In this document: piece after piece, positions 42,444-55,937 of the stretch | Layout of the letters: the number at the start of each line of letters is the position of its first letter | Numbering within the stretch: the stretch's first letter is position 1 | Origin: Deltaproteobacteria bacterium | GTDB taxonomy: Bacteria; JADJOY01 | Reading direction: 5' to 3' | NCBI GenBank assembly: GCA_016713535.1 | Contig: JADJOY010000014.1 | Span: forward strand, 1 to 64,000 | DNA length: 64,000 nucleotides | Made by a program: the position numbers and the translations under genes | The notes under the pieces: generated by a model | What the model was told of the DNA's origin: nothing | Seen by the model: only the letters and a program-made list of their open reading frames with translations | Database searches by the model: none

Positions 42444-42462
42444 GGACGGGTGTGAGCCGACT

Positions 42463-43635
42463 TCACGGGCAGAGCTGCCGCGCGAGCTCGTCCGCGATCA
42501 GCATCCCCTGCAGCGTCGGCTTGATCCGATCGCCGTCGATCACGAGCTGCCATCGCCCGATGGCGTCGGCGAGCGCGTCGGCGGGTAGGGGCGGGCGCTC
42601 AGCGCTCCCGCCCGGCTCGCGGGGGAAGCCGTCCGCGCAGCGCAGGCCGAGGAGGATCTCCTCGCGCCGCAGCTCGACGGGTGAGAGCACCTCTCGTTCC
42701 GCGATCGGCTTCCGGCCTTCGCCGAGAGCCGCGAGCCACGGCTCGAGGGCGCGGTGGTTCCACCACCGCATCGAGCCATCGAACGAGTGCGCCGCGGGGC
42801 CGATGCCCAGGTAAGGCGAGTGGCGCCAATACGCGAGGTTGTGGCGGGAGCGGAAGCGTTCCTCTCGGGCGTAGTTCGAGACCTCGTAGTGCTCGTAGCC
42901 CGCGGCGCAGAGAAGCTCGTCGGTGGTGACGAACAGCCGGTGCAGCGCGCTCGGGCGAAGCGGCCTGAGCTGGCCGCTTCCACGGCGGCGGGCGAGCTCG
43001 GTGCCTTCCTCGATCGTCAGCTCGTAGGCCGAGACGTGCTCGGGCCGTGTGTCGAGCACCCGGCTCACGGTCTCGTGCCAGCTCGCGGTGGACTGCCCCG
43101 GGACGCCGAAGATCAGGTCGACGCACAGGTTCGCGAGGCCGCCGGCGCGCGCCGCGTCGAGCGCCGCCAGCGCGTGCGAGCGCCGGTGCTTGCGGCCGAG
43201 AACCCGCAGCGCCTCGTCGTCGAGCGACTGGATGCCCAGCGTGAGCCGGTTCACGCCGAGCCCGACCAGCGCCTGCGCGTACTCGGTCGAGAGGTCCTCG
43301 GGGTTCGCTTCGAGCGTGACCTCGGCGCCGGGCGCGACCTCGAAGTGGTCCCGGATCGCGGCCACGATCCGCTCCAGCTCGTCGGGCGAGAGCGTGGACG
43401 GTGTCCCGCCGCCGAAGTGGATGGTGGAGAGCGTCGCGGCGCGATCCCCGACCAGCTCGATCTCGCGGATCAGGGCATCCACGAAGTCGTGGACGCCCGG
43501 TGGAGGCGTCGCGGTCCCTCGCGACGCCAGCACGTCCGTTCGGGCACCGCGTCTCCCGATCGGCACCACGAAGAAGTCGCAATACGGGCACACCCGCCGG
43601 CAATACGGCACGTGGACGTAGAGGCCGAGGCTCAT
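42463..43635 (-). CDS. hemW: HemW-like radical SAM protein with two repeat-derived insertions
   Basis: HemW is a heme chaperone/radical SAM relative of oxygen-independent coproporphyrinogen III oxidase (HemN). Seen: LYVHVPYCRRVCPYCDFF with CxxxCxxC, IHFGGGTPSTLSPDEL, EANPEDLSTEYA, GVNRLTLGIQSLDDEALRVLGR, NLCVDLIFGVPGQS, YEVSNYAREERFRSRHNLAYW. The short HemW C-terminus favours HemW over HemN. 390 aa from ATG 43635. Two stretches, SRGTATPPPG after the radical SAM cysteines and REPGGSAERPPLPAD near the C-terminus, are encoded by copies of the intergenic hairpin family and keep the frame. Confidence 0.9.
   Translation of the reverse strand: MSLGLYVHVPYCRRVCPYCDFFVVPIGRRGARTDVLASRGTATPPPGVHDFVDALIREIELVGDRAATLSTIHFGGGTPSTLSPDELERIVAAIRDHFEVAPGAEVTLEANPEDLSTEYAQALVGLGVNRLTLGIQSLDDEALRVLGRKHRRSHALAALDAARAGGLANLCVDLIFGVPGQSTASWHETVSRVLDTRPEHVSAYELTIEEGTELARRRGSGQLRPLRPSALHRLFVTTDELLCAAGYEHYEVSNYAREERFRSRHNLAYWRHSPYLGIGPAAHSFDGSMRWWNHRALEPWLAALGEGRKPIAEREVLSPVELRREEILLGLRCADGFPREPGGSAERPPLPADALADAIGRWQLVIDGDRIKPTLQGMLIADELARQLCP
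42586..42614. repeat. Hairpin element inside hemW (C-terminal part)
   Basis: TAGGGGCGGG-CGCTCAGCGCT-CCCGCCCG, with arms GGGCGGG (42589-42595) and CCCGCCC (42607-42613). Same TAGGGGCGGG start as the intergenic copies at 37776 and 48557. On the hemW strand it is translated as part of GGSAERPPLP without a stop. Confidence 0.7.
43501..43529. repeat. Hairpin element inside hemW (N-terminal part)
   Basis: TGGAGG with arms GGCGTCGCG (43505-43513) and CGCGACGCC (43520-43528) around the loop GTCCCT; the same TGGAGG prefix and loop as the intergenic copy at 42419. On the hemW strand it is translated as part of SRGTATPPPG, between the radical SAM cysteine loop and the next conserved helix. Confidence 0.7.
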
Positions 43636-43793
43636 GGCGGGACCACCGTCCGGCGCCACGGGACCGTGGCCGGGCCACCGATCGGTCCTCGGTGGCCAGC
43701 GCGCGCGGCCTCGGTCGCGCCCTCGCTCGAATTTGCTTTCATTCGCGAGATCGGCGGCTTACGCGATTGGCCGGCGACGTGCACTTGGCCGGC

Positions 43794-43821
43794 TTGACGC
43801 ATCTCGGGATTTCAATAGAGT
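43794..43821 (+). promoter_or_regulatory. Candidate gltB promoter
   Basis: TTGACG (43794-43799), 16 bases, TAGAGT (43816-43821) is a fair match to a sigma-70-type promoter, with an AT-richer spacer than its surroundings, 75 bases before the gltB start. Confidence 0.4.
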
Positions 43822-43849
43822 GGTCCGTTACGCACTGCACAACGGTACG

Positions 43850-43868
43850 CTGGGGCAACTTGCCCCAG
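43850..43868. promoter_or_regulatory. Perfect 9-bp inverted repeat in gltB leader
   Basis: CTGGGGCAA-C-TTGCCCCAG is a perfect palindrome with a one-base centre, 28 bases upstream of the gltB ATG and downstream of the candidate promoter. A one-base loop is too small for an RNA hairpin of this length to be ideal, so a dimeric repressor site is the better reading. Confidence 0.5.
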
Positions 43869-43896
43869 CGTCCATTTGCGCCTCAGCAGGGACGCC

Positions 43897-48507
<4,611 letters not shown>

Positions 48508-48556
48508 GGTACCGCGGGGCTGGGCGCGGTTCGCGGCGCTCGCCTCATCTTGCTCG

Positions 48557-48581
48557 TAGGGGCGGGGCCCGTCCCCGCCCG
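48557..48581. repeat. Hairpin element between gltB and gltD
   Basis: TAGGGGCGGGG-CCC-GTCCCCGCCCG: the TAGGGGCGGG type of the dispersed hairpin family, ending 16 bases before the gltD start. In a polycistronic message it would place a strong stem just before the gltD ribosome site and might set the gltB:gltD ratio. Confidence 0.7.
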
Positions 48582-48597
48582 AAGGCCAGGAGTGATC

Positions 48598-50070
48598 GTG
48601 GGTAAGCCGACTGGGTTCAAGGAATTCTCGCGCGAGCTGCCGCCCAAGCGGCCGGTCGAGCTGCGCGTGCGCGACTGGCGCGAGATCCCCGAGAAGTTCG
48701 CCGCGGAGAAGGTGCAGACCCAGGCCGCGCGTTGCATGGACTGCGGCGTGCCCTTCTGTCACACGGGGTGTCCGCTCGGGAACATCATCCCCGACTGGAA
48801 CGATCTCGTTTTTCGCGAGCGCTGGGCGCGCGCGCTCGACGTGCTGCATTCGACGAACAACTTCCCTGAGTTCACGGGGCGCATCTGCCCGGCGCCGTGC
48901 GAGGAAGCCTGCGTCCTCGGCATCACCGACCCGCCGGTGACGATCGAGCAGATCGAGCAGTCGATCATCGAGCGCGCGTTCGAGGATGGGATCGTGAAGC
49001 CGTCCACGCCGGCCACGCGCACCGGCAAGAAGGTCGCGGTCGTGGGCTCCGGCCCGGCGGGCCTCGCGGCGGCGCAGCAGCTCAACCGCGCCGGCCATCT
49101 CGTCACGGTGTTCGAGCGTGCCGATCGGATCGGCGGCCTGCTTCGCTATGGCATCCCCGACTTCAAGCTGGAGAAGTGGGTGATCGACCGTCGCCTCGCG
49201 CTGATGCGCGCGGAGGGGATCGAGTTCCGCACCAGCGCCAACGTCGGCAAGAACGTGCCGGTGGCCGAGCTCGAGGCCTTCGACGCGGTGGTGCTGTGCG
49301 GCGGCGCCACCAAGCCGCGCGACCTGCCGGTGCCGGGGCGCGAGCTCGCGGGGGTCCACTTCGCGATGGACTTCCTGTCGCAGCAGAACATGCGCGTGGC
49401 CGGTGACGACGTGGAGACGAAGGGGATCGAGCCGCTCTTCGCCACCGGCAAGCACGTCATCGTGATCGGCGGTGGCGACACCGGCAGCGACTGCATCGGC
49501 ACCTCGAACCGCCACGGCGCCAAGTCCATCACCCAGTTCGAGGTGTTGCCGCAGCCGCCGAACGGGCGTCCCGACGCCCAGCCTTGGCCGTACTGGCCGA
49601 TGAAGCTGCGCACCAGCACCTCGCACGAGGAGGGCTGCGATCGCGTGTTCAGCATCTCCACCAAGGAGTTCCTGGGGAGCGGCGGGACGCTACAGGCGCT
49701 GCGCACCGTCGAGGTGGAGTGGGTCTCGAACCCGGCCGGCGGCCCGCCCAAGCTCGTCGAGCGCGCGGGGAGCGAGAAGGAGTGGCCGGCGGATCTGGTG
49801 CTGCTCGCCATGGGCTTCGTCGGCCCCGAGCCGGACGGCGTCATCGCCCAGCTCGGCGTCGAGCTCGATCCGCGCGGCAACGCCAGGTCCGACGCGAGCT
49901 ACATGACCAACGTCCCCGGCGTGTTCGCGGCGGGTGACCTGCGCCGCGGCCAGTCCCTGGTGGTGTGGGCGATCTCGGAGGGGCGCGAGGCGGCCCACCA
50001 CGTCGACAAGTGGCTCATGGGCCGGTCCGAGCTGCCGCTCAAGGGTGGGCTCGACCTGCCGCGCGTGTGA
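48598..50070 (+). CDS. gltD: Glutamate synthase small subunit
   Basis: 490 aa. FAD/NADPH-dependent electron donor to GltB. Seen: N-terminal cysteine clusters [17 protein letters not shown] and CPAPCEEAC for two [4Fe-4S] centres; the FAD-binding [17 protein letters not shown]; the NADPH motif [15 protein letters not shown]; and the C-terminal [24 protein letters not shown]. Start GTG 48598 ([10 protein letters not shown], the usual N-terminus) with AGGAG six bases upstream; the in-frame upstream codons lie in the hairpin repeat. Confidence 0.95.
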   Translation: MGKPTGFKEFSRELPPKRPVELRVRDWREIPEKFAAEKVQTQAARCMDCGVPFCHTGCPLGNIIPDWNDLVFRERWARALDVLHSTNNFPEFTGRICPAPCEEACVLGITDPPVTIEQIEQSIIERAFEDGIVKPSTPATRTGKKVAVVGSGPAGLAAAQQLNRAGHLVTVFERADRIGGLLRYGIPDFKLEKWVIDRRLALMRAEGIEFRTSANVGKNVPVAELEAFDAVVLCGGATKPRDLPVPGRELAGVHFAMDFLSQQNMRVAGDDVETKGIEPLFATGKHVIVIGGGDTGSDCIGTSNRHGAKSITQFEVLPQPPNGRPDAQPWPYWPMKLRTSTSHEEGCDRVFSISTKEFLGSGGTLQALRTVEVEWVSNPAGGPPKLVERAGSEKEWPADLVLLAMGFVGPEPDGVIAQLGVELDPRGNARSDASYMTNVPGVFAAGDLRRGQSLVVWAISEGREAAHHVDKWLMGRSELPLKGGLDLPRV

Positions 50071-50244
50071 TTCGCCAGCAATACTGCCTCCGCCCGAGCT
50101 GGTGAGGGCGGAGGCCCCCTCCGTCTGGAACCGCGATCTTGCGCGGGCGTCGTCCCACGCCGCGCCCACCGCGCCGCGCCCATGCGCGGTGCCGGAAGCG
50201 CCGTGCCCACCGGGGTCGGTCGCGATCCCGAGAGAGCCCTCATC

Positions 50245-51519
50245 ATGGCCAAGCCCAGTGGACCGACCGCGCGCGTGCGCGAGCGAGCGCTCACGCGCCT
50301 CGCGACCCGTCACCCGTGGATCTACAAGAGTGACCTCGAGCGCGTGGAAGGCGCGAGCGGCGGCGACGTCGTCACGGTGCGCGACTCGCGCGCGAGGTTC
50401 CTCGCGCGCGCGCTCTACAGCGATCGCTCGGAGATCGCGCTGCGCGTCGTGTCGTGGGACGAGGTGGCGGTCGACGCCGGGTTCTGGACCCGCGCCTTCG
50501 ACGACGCGCTCGCCTTCCGGACCCAGGTGGCACCGGGGGCCGAGTCGCTGCGCCTGGTCCACGGCGAGGCCGACGGGTTTCCGGGGCTGGTGGTCGACCG
50601 GTTCGCCGACGTGGTCTCGATCCAGACGCTCACCCAGGGTGCCGAACGGCTCAAGAGCTTCTGGGTCGACCTGATCCAGTCGCGCCTCCATCCGCGCTCG
50701 ATCGTCGAGCGCAACGACAGCCGGGTGCGGGTGCTCGAAGGCCTGAGCGAGATCACCGGGGTCCTCGCCGGCGAGGACCCGGGCGAGGTGGAGGTTCAGC
50801 AGGGACCGGTGCGCCTCGCCGTGCAGCCGCTCGAGGGCCAGAAGACCGGCGCATTCCTCGACCAGCGCGAGAACCGGGAAGCGGCCGCGCGCTGGGCCTC
50901 GGGCTCGGTGCTCGACGTGTTCTCCGCGGAGGGCGGCTTCGCCGTGCGGCTCGCGGCCGTTTCGTCGGTGTCGAGCGTCGAGGCGATCGAGTCGTCGGCG
51001 GCGTCGATCGAGCGCGGTCGCGCCAACGCGGCGCGAAACGGCGTCACGGTCCAGTGGCGCGAGGCCAACGCATTCGACGCGATCCGCGAGCTGGTGGTGG
51101 CGCGCCGTCGCTACGACACCGTGGTGCTCGATCCGCCCGCCTTCGCCCGAACTCGCCGGGACCTAGAGGGCGCCTTGCGCGGCTACAAGGAGATCAACCT
51201 GCGCGGGCTCAAGCTGCTCGGGCCCGGCGGCATCCTGGTCACCTGCACGTGCAGCCACCACGTGAGCGAGAGCGACTTCGAGCGCATCGTCGCGGAGGCC
51301 GCCGCCGACGCGGGCCGGGACGTGACCGTGCTCGAGAGGCGCGGCGCCGCGGCCGACCACCGGGTGCGGCTCTCGATCCCGGAGAGTGCTTACCTCAAGT
51401 GCATGATCCTGCGCGTCGACCGCGTCTCGCCGCCACTCGTCACGTCGCGGTCGCACGAACCCCGCAAGCCCGCCGCGGCGGCGCGTCCCGCCAGGCGCCA
51501 CGCTCCCCGTCCCGGTTGA
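50245..51519 (+). CDS. RlmI-like 23S rRNA (cytosine-5) methyltransferase
   Basis: About 424 aa. An N-terminal PUA-like part ([26 protein letters not shown]), the linker domain ([19 protein letters not shown]) and a SAM methyltransferase core: [45 protein letters not shown] and [12 protein letters not shown]. This is the RlmI/RlmK-type arrangement that methylates C1962 of 23S rRNA in E. coli. A basic tail of about 25 residues follows the core. ATG 50245, with GAGAGAG ahead. 174 bases after gltD, no obvious functional link. Confidence 0.85.
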   Translation: MAKPSGPTARVRERALTRLATRHPWIYKSDLERVEGASGGDVVTVRDSRARFLARALYSDRSEIALRVVSWDEVAVDAGFWTRAFDDALAFRTQVAPGAESLRLVHGEADGFPGLVVDRFADVVSIQTLTQGAERLKSFWVDLIQSRLHPRSIVERNDSRVRVLEGLSEITGVLAGEDPGEVEVQQGPVRLAVQPLEGQKTGAFLDQRENREAAARWASGSVLDVFSAEGGFAVRLAAVSSVSSVEAIESSAASIERGRANAARNGVTVQWREANAFDAIRELVVARRRYDTVVLDPPAFARTRRDLEGALRGYKEINLRGLKLLGPGGILVTCTCSHHVSESDFERIVAEAAADAGRDVTVLERRGAAADHRVRLSIPESAYLKCMILRVDRVSPPLVTSRSHEPRKPAAAARPARRHAPRPG

Positions 51520-51887
51520 CGCAGCCTGGAGGGTCGCGATCCTTCGCGACCGGGGCGCGGGCGGCTGCGAGGGACCGCAGCCCTCCAACCGGGACGGTGA
51601 TGGAGCGAGGGGCGGGAGGGCTCACGCCCTCCCCTGCACTTCCGCGCGTCGCGCCCGGGTGGGAGTGTGGGGGCGAGCGTCAGCTCGCCCGCGGTGGCGA
51701 TCGATCGTTCGTCACGGCGCGCCGGGGACACGCTGGAGGGTCGCGATCCTTCGCGACCGAGGCGTTGGCGGCTGCGATTGACCGCAGCCCTCCAAGGGGG
51801 ACGACGAGCGGCTGGAGGATCGTCGCTTCGTCGACGACCCCGGGCCGACGCGGGGCGAACGACGAAGCGTTCGCCCTCCAGCCGGGC
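51520..51887. repeat. Cluster of five hairpin elements in 368 bases
   Basis: Three double elements and two single hairpins. 51527-51587: TGGAGG-GTCGCG-ATCCTT-CGCGAC-C, then GGCTGCG-AGGGAC-CGCAGCC-CTCCA. 51608-51634: GGGAGGGC-TCAC-GCCCTCCC. 51671-51690: GGGCGAGC-GTCA-GCTCGCCC. 51734-51794: as the first, with ATTGAC in the second loop. 51813-51880: TGGAGG-ATCGTCG-CTTCGT-CGACGA and GGGCGAACG-ACGAAG-CGTTCGCC-CTCCA. Each double element starts with TGGAGG and ends with CCTCCA, so its ends can also pair, giving a cruciform or cloverleaf. No gene is present. Confidence 0.85.
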
Positions 51888-52307
51888 TCACTCCGCGCTC
51901 GGGCTCCTCTGGAACACGGGCAGCTCGTCGCCGAAGCGCACCCAGGGCAGTGCGTCTTCCATCCACAGGTGGGCCACCGGTGGGAAGTCGCCCGGGCGAT
52001 CGAGGCTCGCCGTCGTCAGGTCCACGTCGTCGGGCCGATCGACCCGAACGTACGTGAGCGGCGTGCCGCACGTGCCGCAGAACGTCCGCGTGACCGGCGG
52101 CGAGGACCGATACGACACCGGCTGCCCCTTCGTGAACGCGAAGTTGGCTGGCTCGAACGTCACCCACGCGACCACGGGCGAACCGGCCGCGCGCCGGCAC
52201 GACTCGCAATGGCACATGACCCGGTACTTCGGTTCGCCCGTCACGCGGTAACGGACCGCGCCGCACAGGCAGCCCCCTTCGATCACCGCGTCGATCGGCT
52301 CGCTCAT
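51888..52307 (-). CDS. GFA (CENP-V/GFA domain) zinc protein
   Basis: 139 aa. Zinc-binding cysteines: GGCLCGAVRY, CHCESCRRA and TFCGTCGTPLTY, the pattern of the glutathione-dependent formaldehyde-activating enzyme family (Gfa). Most members are not proven Gfa enzymes. Start ATG 52307 overlaps the stop of the SnoaL-like gene (ATGA). Third gene of a three-gene leftward operon. Confidence 0.88.
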   Translation of the reverse strand: MSEPIDAVIEGGCLCGAVRYRVTGEPKYRVMCHCESCRRAAGSPVVAWVTFEPANFAFTKGQPVSYRSSPPVTRTFCGTCGTPLTYVRVDRPDDVDLTTASLDRPGDFPPVAHLWMEDALPWVRFGDELPVFQRSPSAE

Positions 52308-52711
52308 GGGATCGAGAGCCCCATCTGCCGCGCCATGGCGGCGGAGTCACGTGCGCCCCAGCGCTTGGCGATCTTGCCGTCCTTCATCACGAACCACTCC
52401 ATCGCCACCACCTCGTAGGTCTTGCCGGTGGGTGGGTTGCCGAGGAACTCGCCGACCGACTTGCCGCGCTCGGTGTAGCGGACGGCGACCTGGTCACCCT
52501 CCGCCACGATCTCGTCGACGGTGAGGTGGATGGCGATGCCCTCGTGGAGCCGCCTCCAGATCGGGATCACCTTGTCCAGGTCGCCGGAGCCGAGGACACC
52601 GTGGACGATCGCGTCGGGGGTGAAGAGCGCGCGCAGCGCCTCGATGTCGAGGCAGTTGAACGCCTCCACGTACTCCCGCACCACCTCCCTGTTCATTTCC
52701 GAGCTGCTCAT
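52304..52711 (-). CDS. SnoaL-like polyketide cyclase family protein
   Basis: 135 aa, an NTF2-like cone fold: VVREYVEAFNCLDIEALRALFTPDAIVHG, then the middle strand IHLTVDEIVAEGDQVAVRYTERG and EWFVMKDGKIAKRWGARDS. The length and pattern match the SnoaL-like 'ester cyclase' group found in many bacteria with unknown substrates. Both ends overlap neighbours by four bases (ATGA), so it is translationally coupled to the propeller gene upstream and Gfa gene downstream. Confidence 0.82.
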   Translation of the reverse strand: MSSSEMNREVVREYVEAFNCLDIEALRALFTPDAIVHGVLGSGDLDKVIPIWRRLHEGIAIHLTVDEIVAEGDQVAVRYTERGKSVGEFLGNPPTGKTYEVVAMEWFVMKDGKIAKRWGARDSAAMARQMGLSIP

Positions 52712-54063
52712 GGTTTCTCCTCGTCGTTTCCGCCGAGGATAGGGGTCCTCGCCGAGAGCGTCGAGCGTGCCGGTGCCTCCGCCGCGCCGAAGCGCACCCG
52801 GTGCACGCCACACGCGTCCGAGAAGTAGAGCGCCCGGCTCGGCGCGTCGAAGAACGCGTCGCGCACCTGTGCGCAGGTCGCGATCCGCGCCTTCACCGAG
52901 AAGTCCTCGGGGTCGAGGAAGACCAGCCGCGCGCCGGTGAAGAGGCCCACCGCGACGAGCTCGACTCCCGGCAGATAGGCGACCACCCGCGGCACGCCGC
53001 CCACCCACACGTCGCGCACCACCCGGAGGCTCTCGGTGTCGATCACCGCGAGGGTCCCGGCATACGAGCGGCTCGCGTAGAGGCGGTGCCGCCGGCCGTC
53101 GGCCGAGAGGTCCCACACACCGAGAGCCACGCGCAGGAAGCGCATCTCGCCGGTCGTGGTGTCGAGCGTCGCGACCCGCGTCGAGACGTCGCCGCGGACG
53201 AAGATCCGGTCCACGTCGCCGGGGTCGAGCTCGACCTCCTCGAACGACAGGATCGGGTCCATGTCCCAGGTCGTGGCCTTCGCGAAGTCGCCGGCCAGGA
53301 ACTCCTCGGGCGACATCCGGAAGAGGCGCAGGTTGGTCTTGTCGAGGACGTAGAGCCGATCGATGCGCGGGTCGTAGGTCGCGCGGAAGACCACGACGTC
53401 GTTGGCCGGGCGGTTCCACTCGCTGCCGTTCGCCAGGTTCACGAAGTGGGTGAGCGCCGGCGGGCCGCTCTCCGTGATGGTCTCGGGGACGATCGCGAGG
53501 TCGCGGCGCGGCGCGGTGGTGGGCGGGGTGTAGCTGAGGGCCGGGGAGGGCGCCTGACCGACCACCGCTCCCGACGCGGCGTCGAGGATCGAGTAGCCGC
53601 GCGCGGTGGGATCGTGGGTGTGGGTGACGAGGATCCGCTCCGCGGAGGGCAGCCAGCCGAGGCCGTAGGCCATCATCGTGGGGCCGACGCTCTCGACGTG
53701 GATGTCGCTGGAGGCGAGCAGCGGCTGGAAGCGTGGCGCCGCCGCCGGAACCGCGAAGACCACGAGCGCGAGCGCGTTCGCGCTCACCGCGATCGCGAGC
53801 GCGCGACTGCGCCGCACCAGGAGCTCGCGATGGAGACGCGGTAGCCCGCGCACGATCGCCGGCACCAGCAACATCGTTACGACGCGCGCCTCGATCGCGA
53901 AGCTCGCCAGCACCGACGAGCGCCGTCCGTCGAGCGAGGTGCCCACCAGGAACACGAATGGCGGCGCGCCGGCCGCGAGCACGCCGAGGCTCGCCAGGTT
54001 CGCGAGGACGTGGACGAGCGGGCGGGGCGCGGTGGTTTGGGCGGGCACGAGCGTGACGTCCAC
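52708..54063 (-). CDS. Membrane-anchored beta-propeller protein
   Basis: 451 aa. Four hydrophobic segments in the first 130 residues (LASLGVLAAGAPPFVFLVG, VVTMLLVPAIV, ALAIAVSANALALVVFAVPAAA) followed by a repeated-blade domain: RLYVLDKTNLRLFRM, STRVATLDTTTGEMRFLRVALGVWDLSADGRRHRLYASRSYAGTLAVIDTE, RLVFLDPEDFSVKARIATCAQ. It resembles YVTN-type propellers. No enzyme motif. A possible surface or periplasmic sensor or binding protein; first gene of the three-gene operon. Start GTG/ATG region at 54063. Confidence 0.65.
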   Translation of the reverse strand: MDVTLVPAQTTAPRPLVHVLANLASLGVLAAGAPPFVFLVGTSLDGRRSSVLASFAIEARVVTMLLVPAIVRGLPRLHRELLVRRSRALAIAVSANALALVVFAVPAAAPRFQPLLASSDIHVESVGPTMMAYGLGWLPSAERILVTHTHDPTARGYSILDAASGAVVGQAPSPALSYTPPTTAPRRDLAIVPETITESGPPALTHFVNLANGSEWNRPANDVVVFRATYDPRIDRLYVLDKTNLRLFRMSPEEFLAGDFAKATTWDMDPILSFEEVELDPGDVDRIFVRGDVSTRVATLDTTTGEMRFLRVALGVWDLSADGRRHRLYASRSYAGTLAVIDTESLRVVRDVWVGGVPRVVAYLPGVELVAVGLFTGARLVFLDPEDFSVKARIATCAQVRDAFFDAPSRALYFSDACGVHRVRFGAAEAPARSTLSARTPILGGNDEEKP

Positions 54064-54176
54064 GGGCCCCCGGCCTCGAGGGCGGCGCCACCTTGGGGCT
54101 CGGCCCGCGGCCGAGTCAAGGGCGCTCGCGGGTCGTGCCGCATCCTCGCGGGTTTCCGGGCTATCTTCCGCCCACC

Positions 54177-54572
54177 ATGTCGCTCTACGACGCGATCGGC
54201 CTCGAGCTCGAGCCGTGGCAGGAGAAGGGGCGCTCGCGCGCGAGCTTCGCGATCGCGGCGCCGGTGCTCAACCCCAACGAAGGTGTGCACGGCGGCGCCG
54301 TGGCGGCGCTCGCGGACACCACCGCAGCGCACGCGGTGCGCAGTCACCTCGGCGATCCGAAGGCGCTCATCCACACGGTCGAGCTCTCGCTCACGTTCCT
54401 GCGGCCGCTCTCGGGCGAACGCGTCCACGCCGAGGGGGAGGCGCTGCGCGTGGGCCGCCGGCTGGCGTTCGCCGAGGCGCGCATCCGCGACGATCTCGGT
54501 GTCCTCTGCGCCACCGCGAAGGTCACGTTCTCGATCCCGTCGTCCACGCGCCGCGCGGCCGACGCCGGCTGA
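54177..54572 (+). CDS. PaaI-type hotdog thioesterase
   Basis: 131 aa. Hotdog fold with the family segment NPNEGVHGGAVAALADTTAAHAV (Asn/Gly-His-Gly-Gly then Asp), HTVELSLTFLRPLSGERVHAEGEAL and LGVLCATAKVTFSI. Such enzymes hydrolyse aryl- or acyl-CoA thioesters. Start ATG 54177. 20 bases before the aldo/keto reductase gene on the same strand, so probably co-transcribed with it. Confidence 0.83.
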   Translation: MSLYDAIGLELEPWQEKGRSRASFAIAAPVLNPNEGVHGGAVAALADTTAAHAVRSHLGDPKALIHTVELSLTFLRPLSGERVHAEGEALRVGRRLAFAEARIRDDLGVLCATAKVTFSIPSSTRRAADAG

Positions 54573-54592
54573 TTCGCCCCGGAGTCGCCACG

Positions 54593-55777
54593 ATGCTCTA
54601 CCGCCGCTTCGGTCGAACCGGCCTCGCCATGCCGGTGTTCTCGTGCGGTGGCATGCGCTTCCAGCAGTCGTGGACCGACGGCGTCGAGGTCACTGCCGAG
54701 AGCCAGCGCAATCTCGAGGCGATCGTCGAGCGGGCGCTCGCGCTCGGCATCAACCACTTCGAGACCGCGCGCGGCTATGGCACGAGCGGTGAGCAGCTCG
54801 GCCGCGTGCTGCGCCACGTCGATCGCGGGCGGGTCATCGTGCAGACCAAGGTCGGGCCCACGCCCGACGCGCGCGACTTCGAGAGCGCCGTCGAGCGCGC
54901 GTATCGCGATCTCGGGCTCGAGCAGGTCGACCTCTTCGCCGTGCACGGCATCAACGATCGCGACCGCTTCGAGTGGACGTTCCGGAAGGGCGGCTGCATG
55001 GAGAAGGCGGTCGAGCTCAAGCGCCAGGGACGCGCGCGCTGGCTCGGCTTCTCGACCCACGCTCCGCTGCCGCTCCTCCTCGAGATCCTCCGCGACGGAC
55101 GCTTCGACTTCGTGAACCTGCACTGGTACTGGGTGTTCCAGCGCAACCTCCCGGCGATCGAGGAGGCCACTCGCCAGGACATGGGCGTCTTCATCATCAG
55201 CCCCACCGACAAGGGCGGCCGCCTCTACTCCCCGAGCGAGAAGCTACGCGCGCTCGTCGCGCCGCTCTCTCCGATCGTGTTCAACGACGCGTGGACGCTC
55301 GCCGAGCCGCGGGTGCACACCCTGAGCGTCGGCGCCGAGCGCCCCACCGACTTCGACGAGCACGTGGCTGCGCTCGAGCACCTGTCCGCGCACGGTGGGA
55401 TGGCGCCGCGGGTGCGCGAGATCGCGGACCGCCTCCAGGGCGAGCTCGAGGCAACGCTCGGCCGCGAGTGGGTTGGTTCCTGGGACGAGGGCCTCCCCGA
55501 GTGGTGCGACGCGCCCGGCGAGATCAACGTCCGTGAGATCCTGCGCCTCAGGAACCTGGCGCTCGCCCTCGACATGCACGAGTACGGCAAGGCCCGCTAC
55601 AACCTGCTCTCGCGCGGCGACCACTGGTTTCCGGGCAATCAGGCCGGGGTGGTGAGCGAGCTCGAGTGGAGCGCTGCCCTGGCGCGCTCGCCACACGCCG
55701 CGGCGATCGCGCCGGCCTTGCGCGAGGCTCACGCGCTGCTCGCGGGCGATCCCGTGAAGCGCCTCGGCAGCCACTAG
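54593..55777 (+). CDS. Aldo/keto reductase family protein
   Basis: 394 aa. N-terminal YRRFGRTGLAMPVFSCGGMRF, catalytic region INHFETARGYGTSGEQLGR (Tyr kept; the usual Asp is Glu), Lys in VIVQTKVG and His in DLFAVHGINDRDR. The cofactor-side segment is VFIISPTDKGGRLYSP. The C-terminal 130 residues extend beyond the AKR barrel (WCDAPGEINVREILRLRNLALALDMHEYGKARYNLL) but lack the Cys cluster of the ferredoxin-type AKRs. Substrate unknown. Confidence 0.85.
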   Translation: MLYRRFGRTGLAMPVFSCGGMRFQQSWTDGVEVTAESQRNLEAIVERALALGINHFETARGYGTSGEQLGRVLRHVDRGRVIVQTKVGPTPDARDFESAVERAYRDLGLEQVDLFAVHGINDRDRFEWTFRKGGCMEKAVELKRQGRARWLGFSTHAPLPLLLEILRDGRFDFVNLHWYWVFQRNLPAIEEATRQDMGVFIISPTDKGGRLYSPSEKLRALVAPLSPIVFNDAWTLAEPRVHTLSVGAERPTDFDEHVAALEHLSAHGGMAPRVREIADRLQGELEATLGREWVGSWDEGLPEWCDAPGEINVREILRLRNLALALDMHEYGKARYNLLSRGDHWFPGNQAGVVSELEWSAALARSPHAAAIAPALREAHALLAGDPVKRLGSH

Positions 55778-55828
55778 CCCGGTGTGGTCACGAACGCTCG
55801 CCTCCGGATCTCGATCGTACCCGCTGCT

Positions 55829-55897
55829 GGCGGGGGCAGGGAGGCCCCCGCCCTGCGAGACCTGCCGTCGTAGCGACGGGGTTCCATCCCCCGTCGC
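55829..55897. repeat. Double hairpin element
   Basis: GGCGGGGGC-AGGGAG-GCCCCCGCC (55829-55852), then GCGACGGGG-TTCCAT-CCCCCGTCGC (55873-55897). Lies between convergent AKR and GNAT genes; may act as terminator. The second hairpin recurs at 59920 with the same loop. Confidence 0.75.
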
Positions 55898-55937
55898 CAG
55901 CCGGAGCCGAGGCGGAATCGTTGCCCTCGGGCCGGTC

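Noticed and set aside
43850-43865. Possible sigma-54 promoter (TGGGGC...TTGC) before gltB
   Set aside because: Spacing between the GG and GC elements is two bases too short; the segment is better explained as a perfect palindrome.
51520-51887. CRISPR-like array
   Set aside because: Repeats are not identical direct repeats with constant-length unique spacers; they are hairpins with variable arms.
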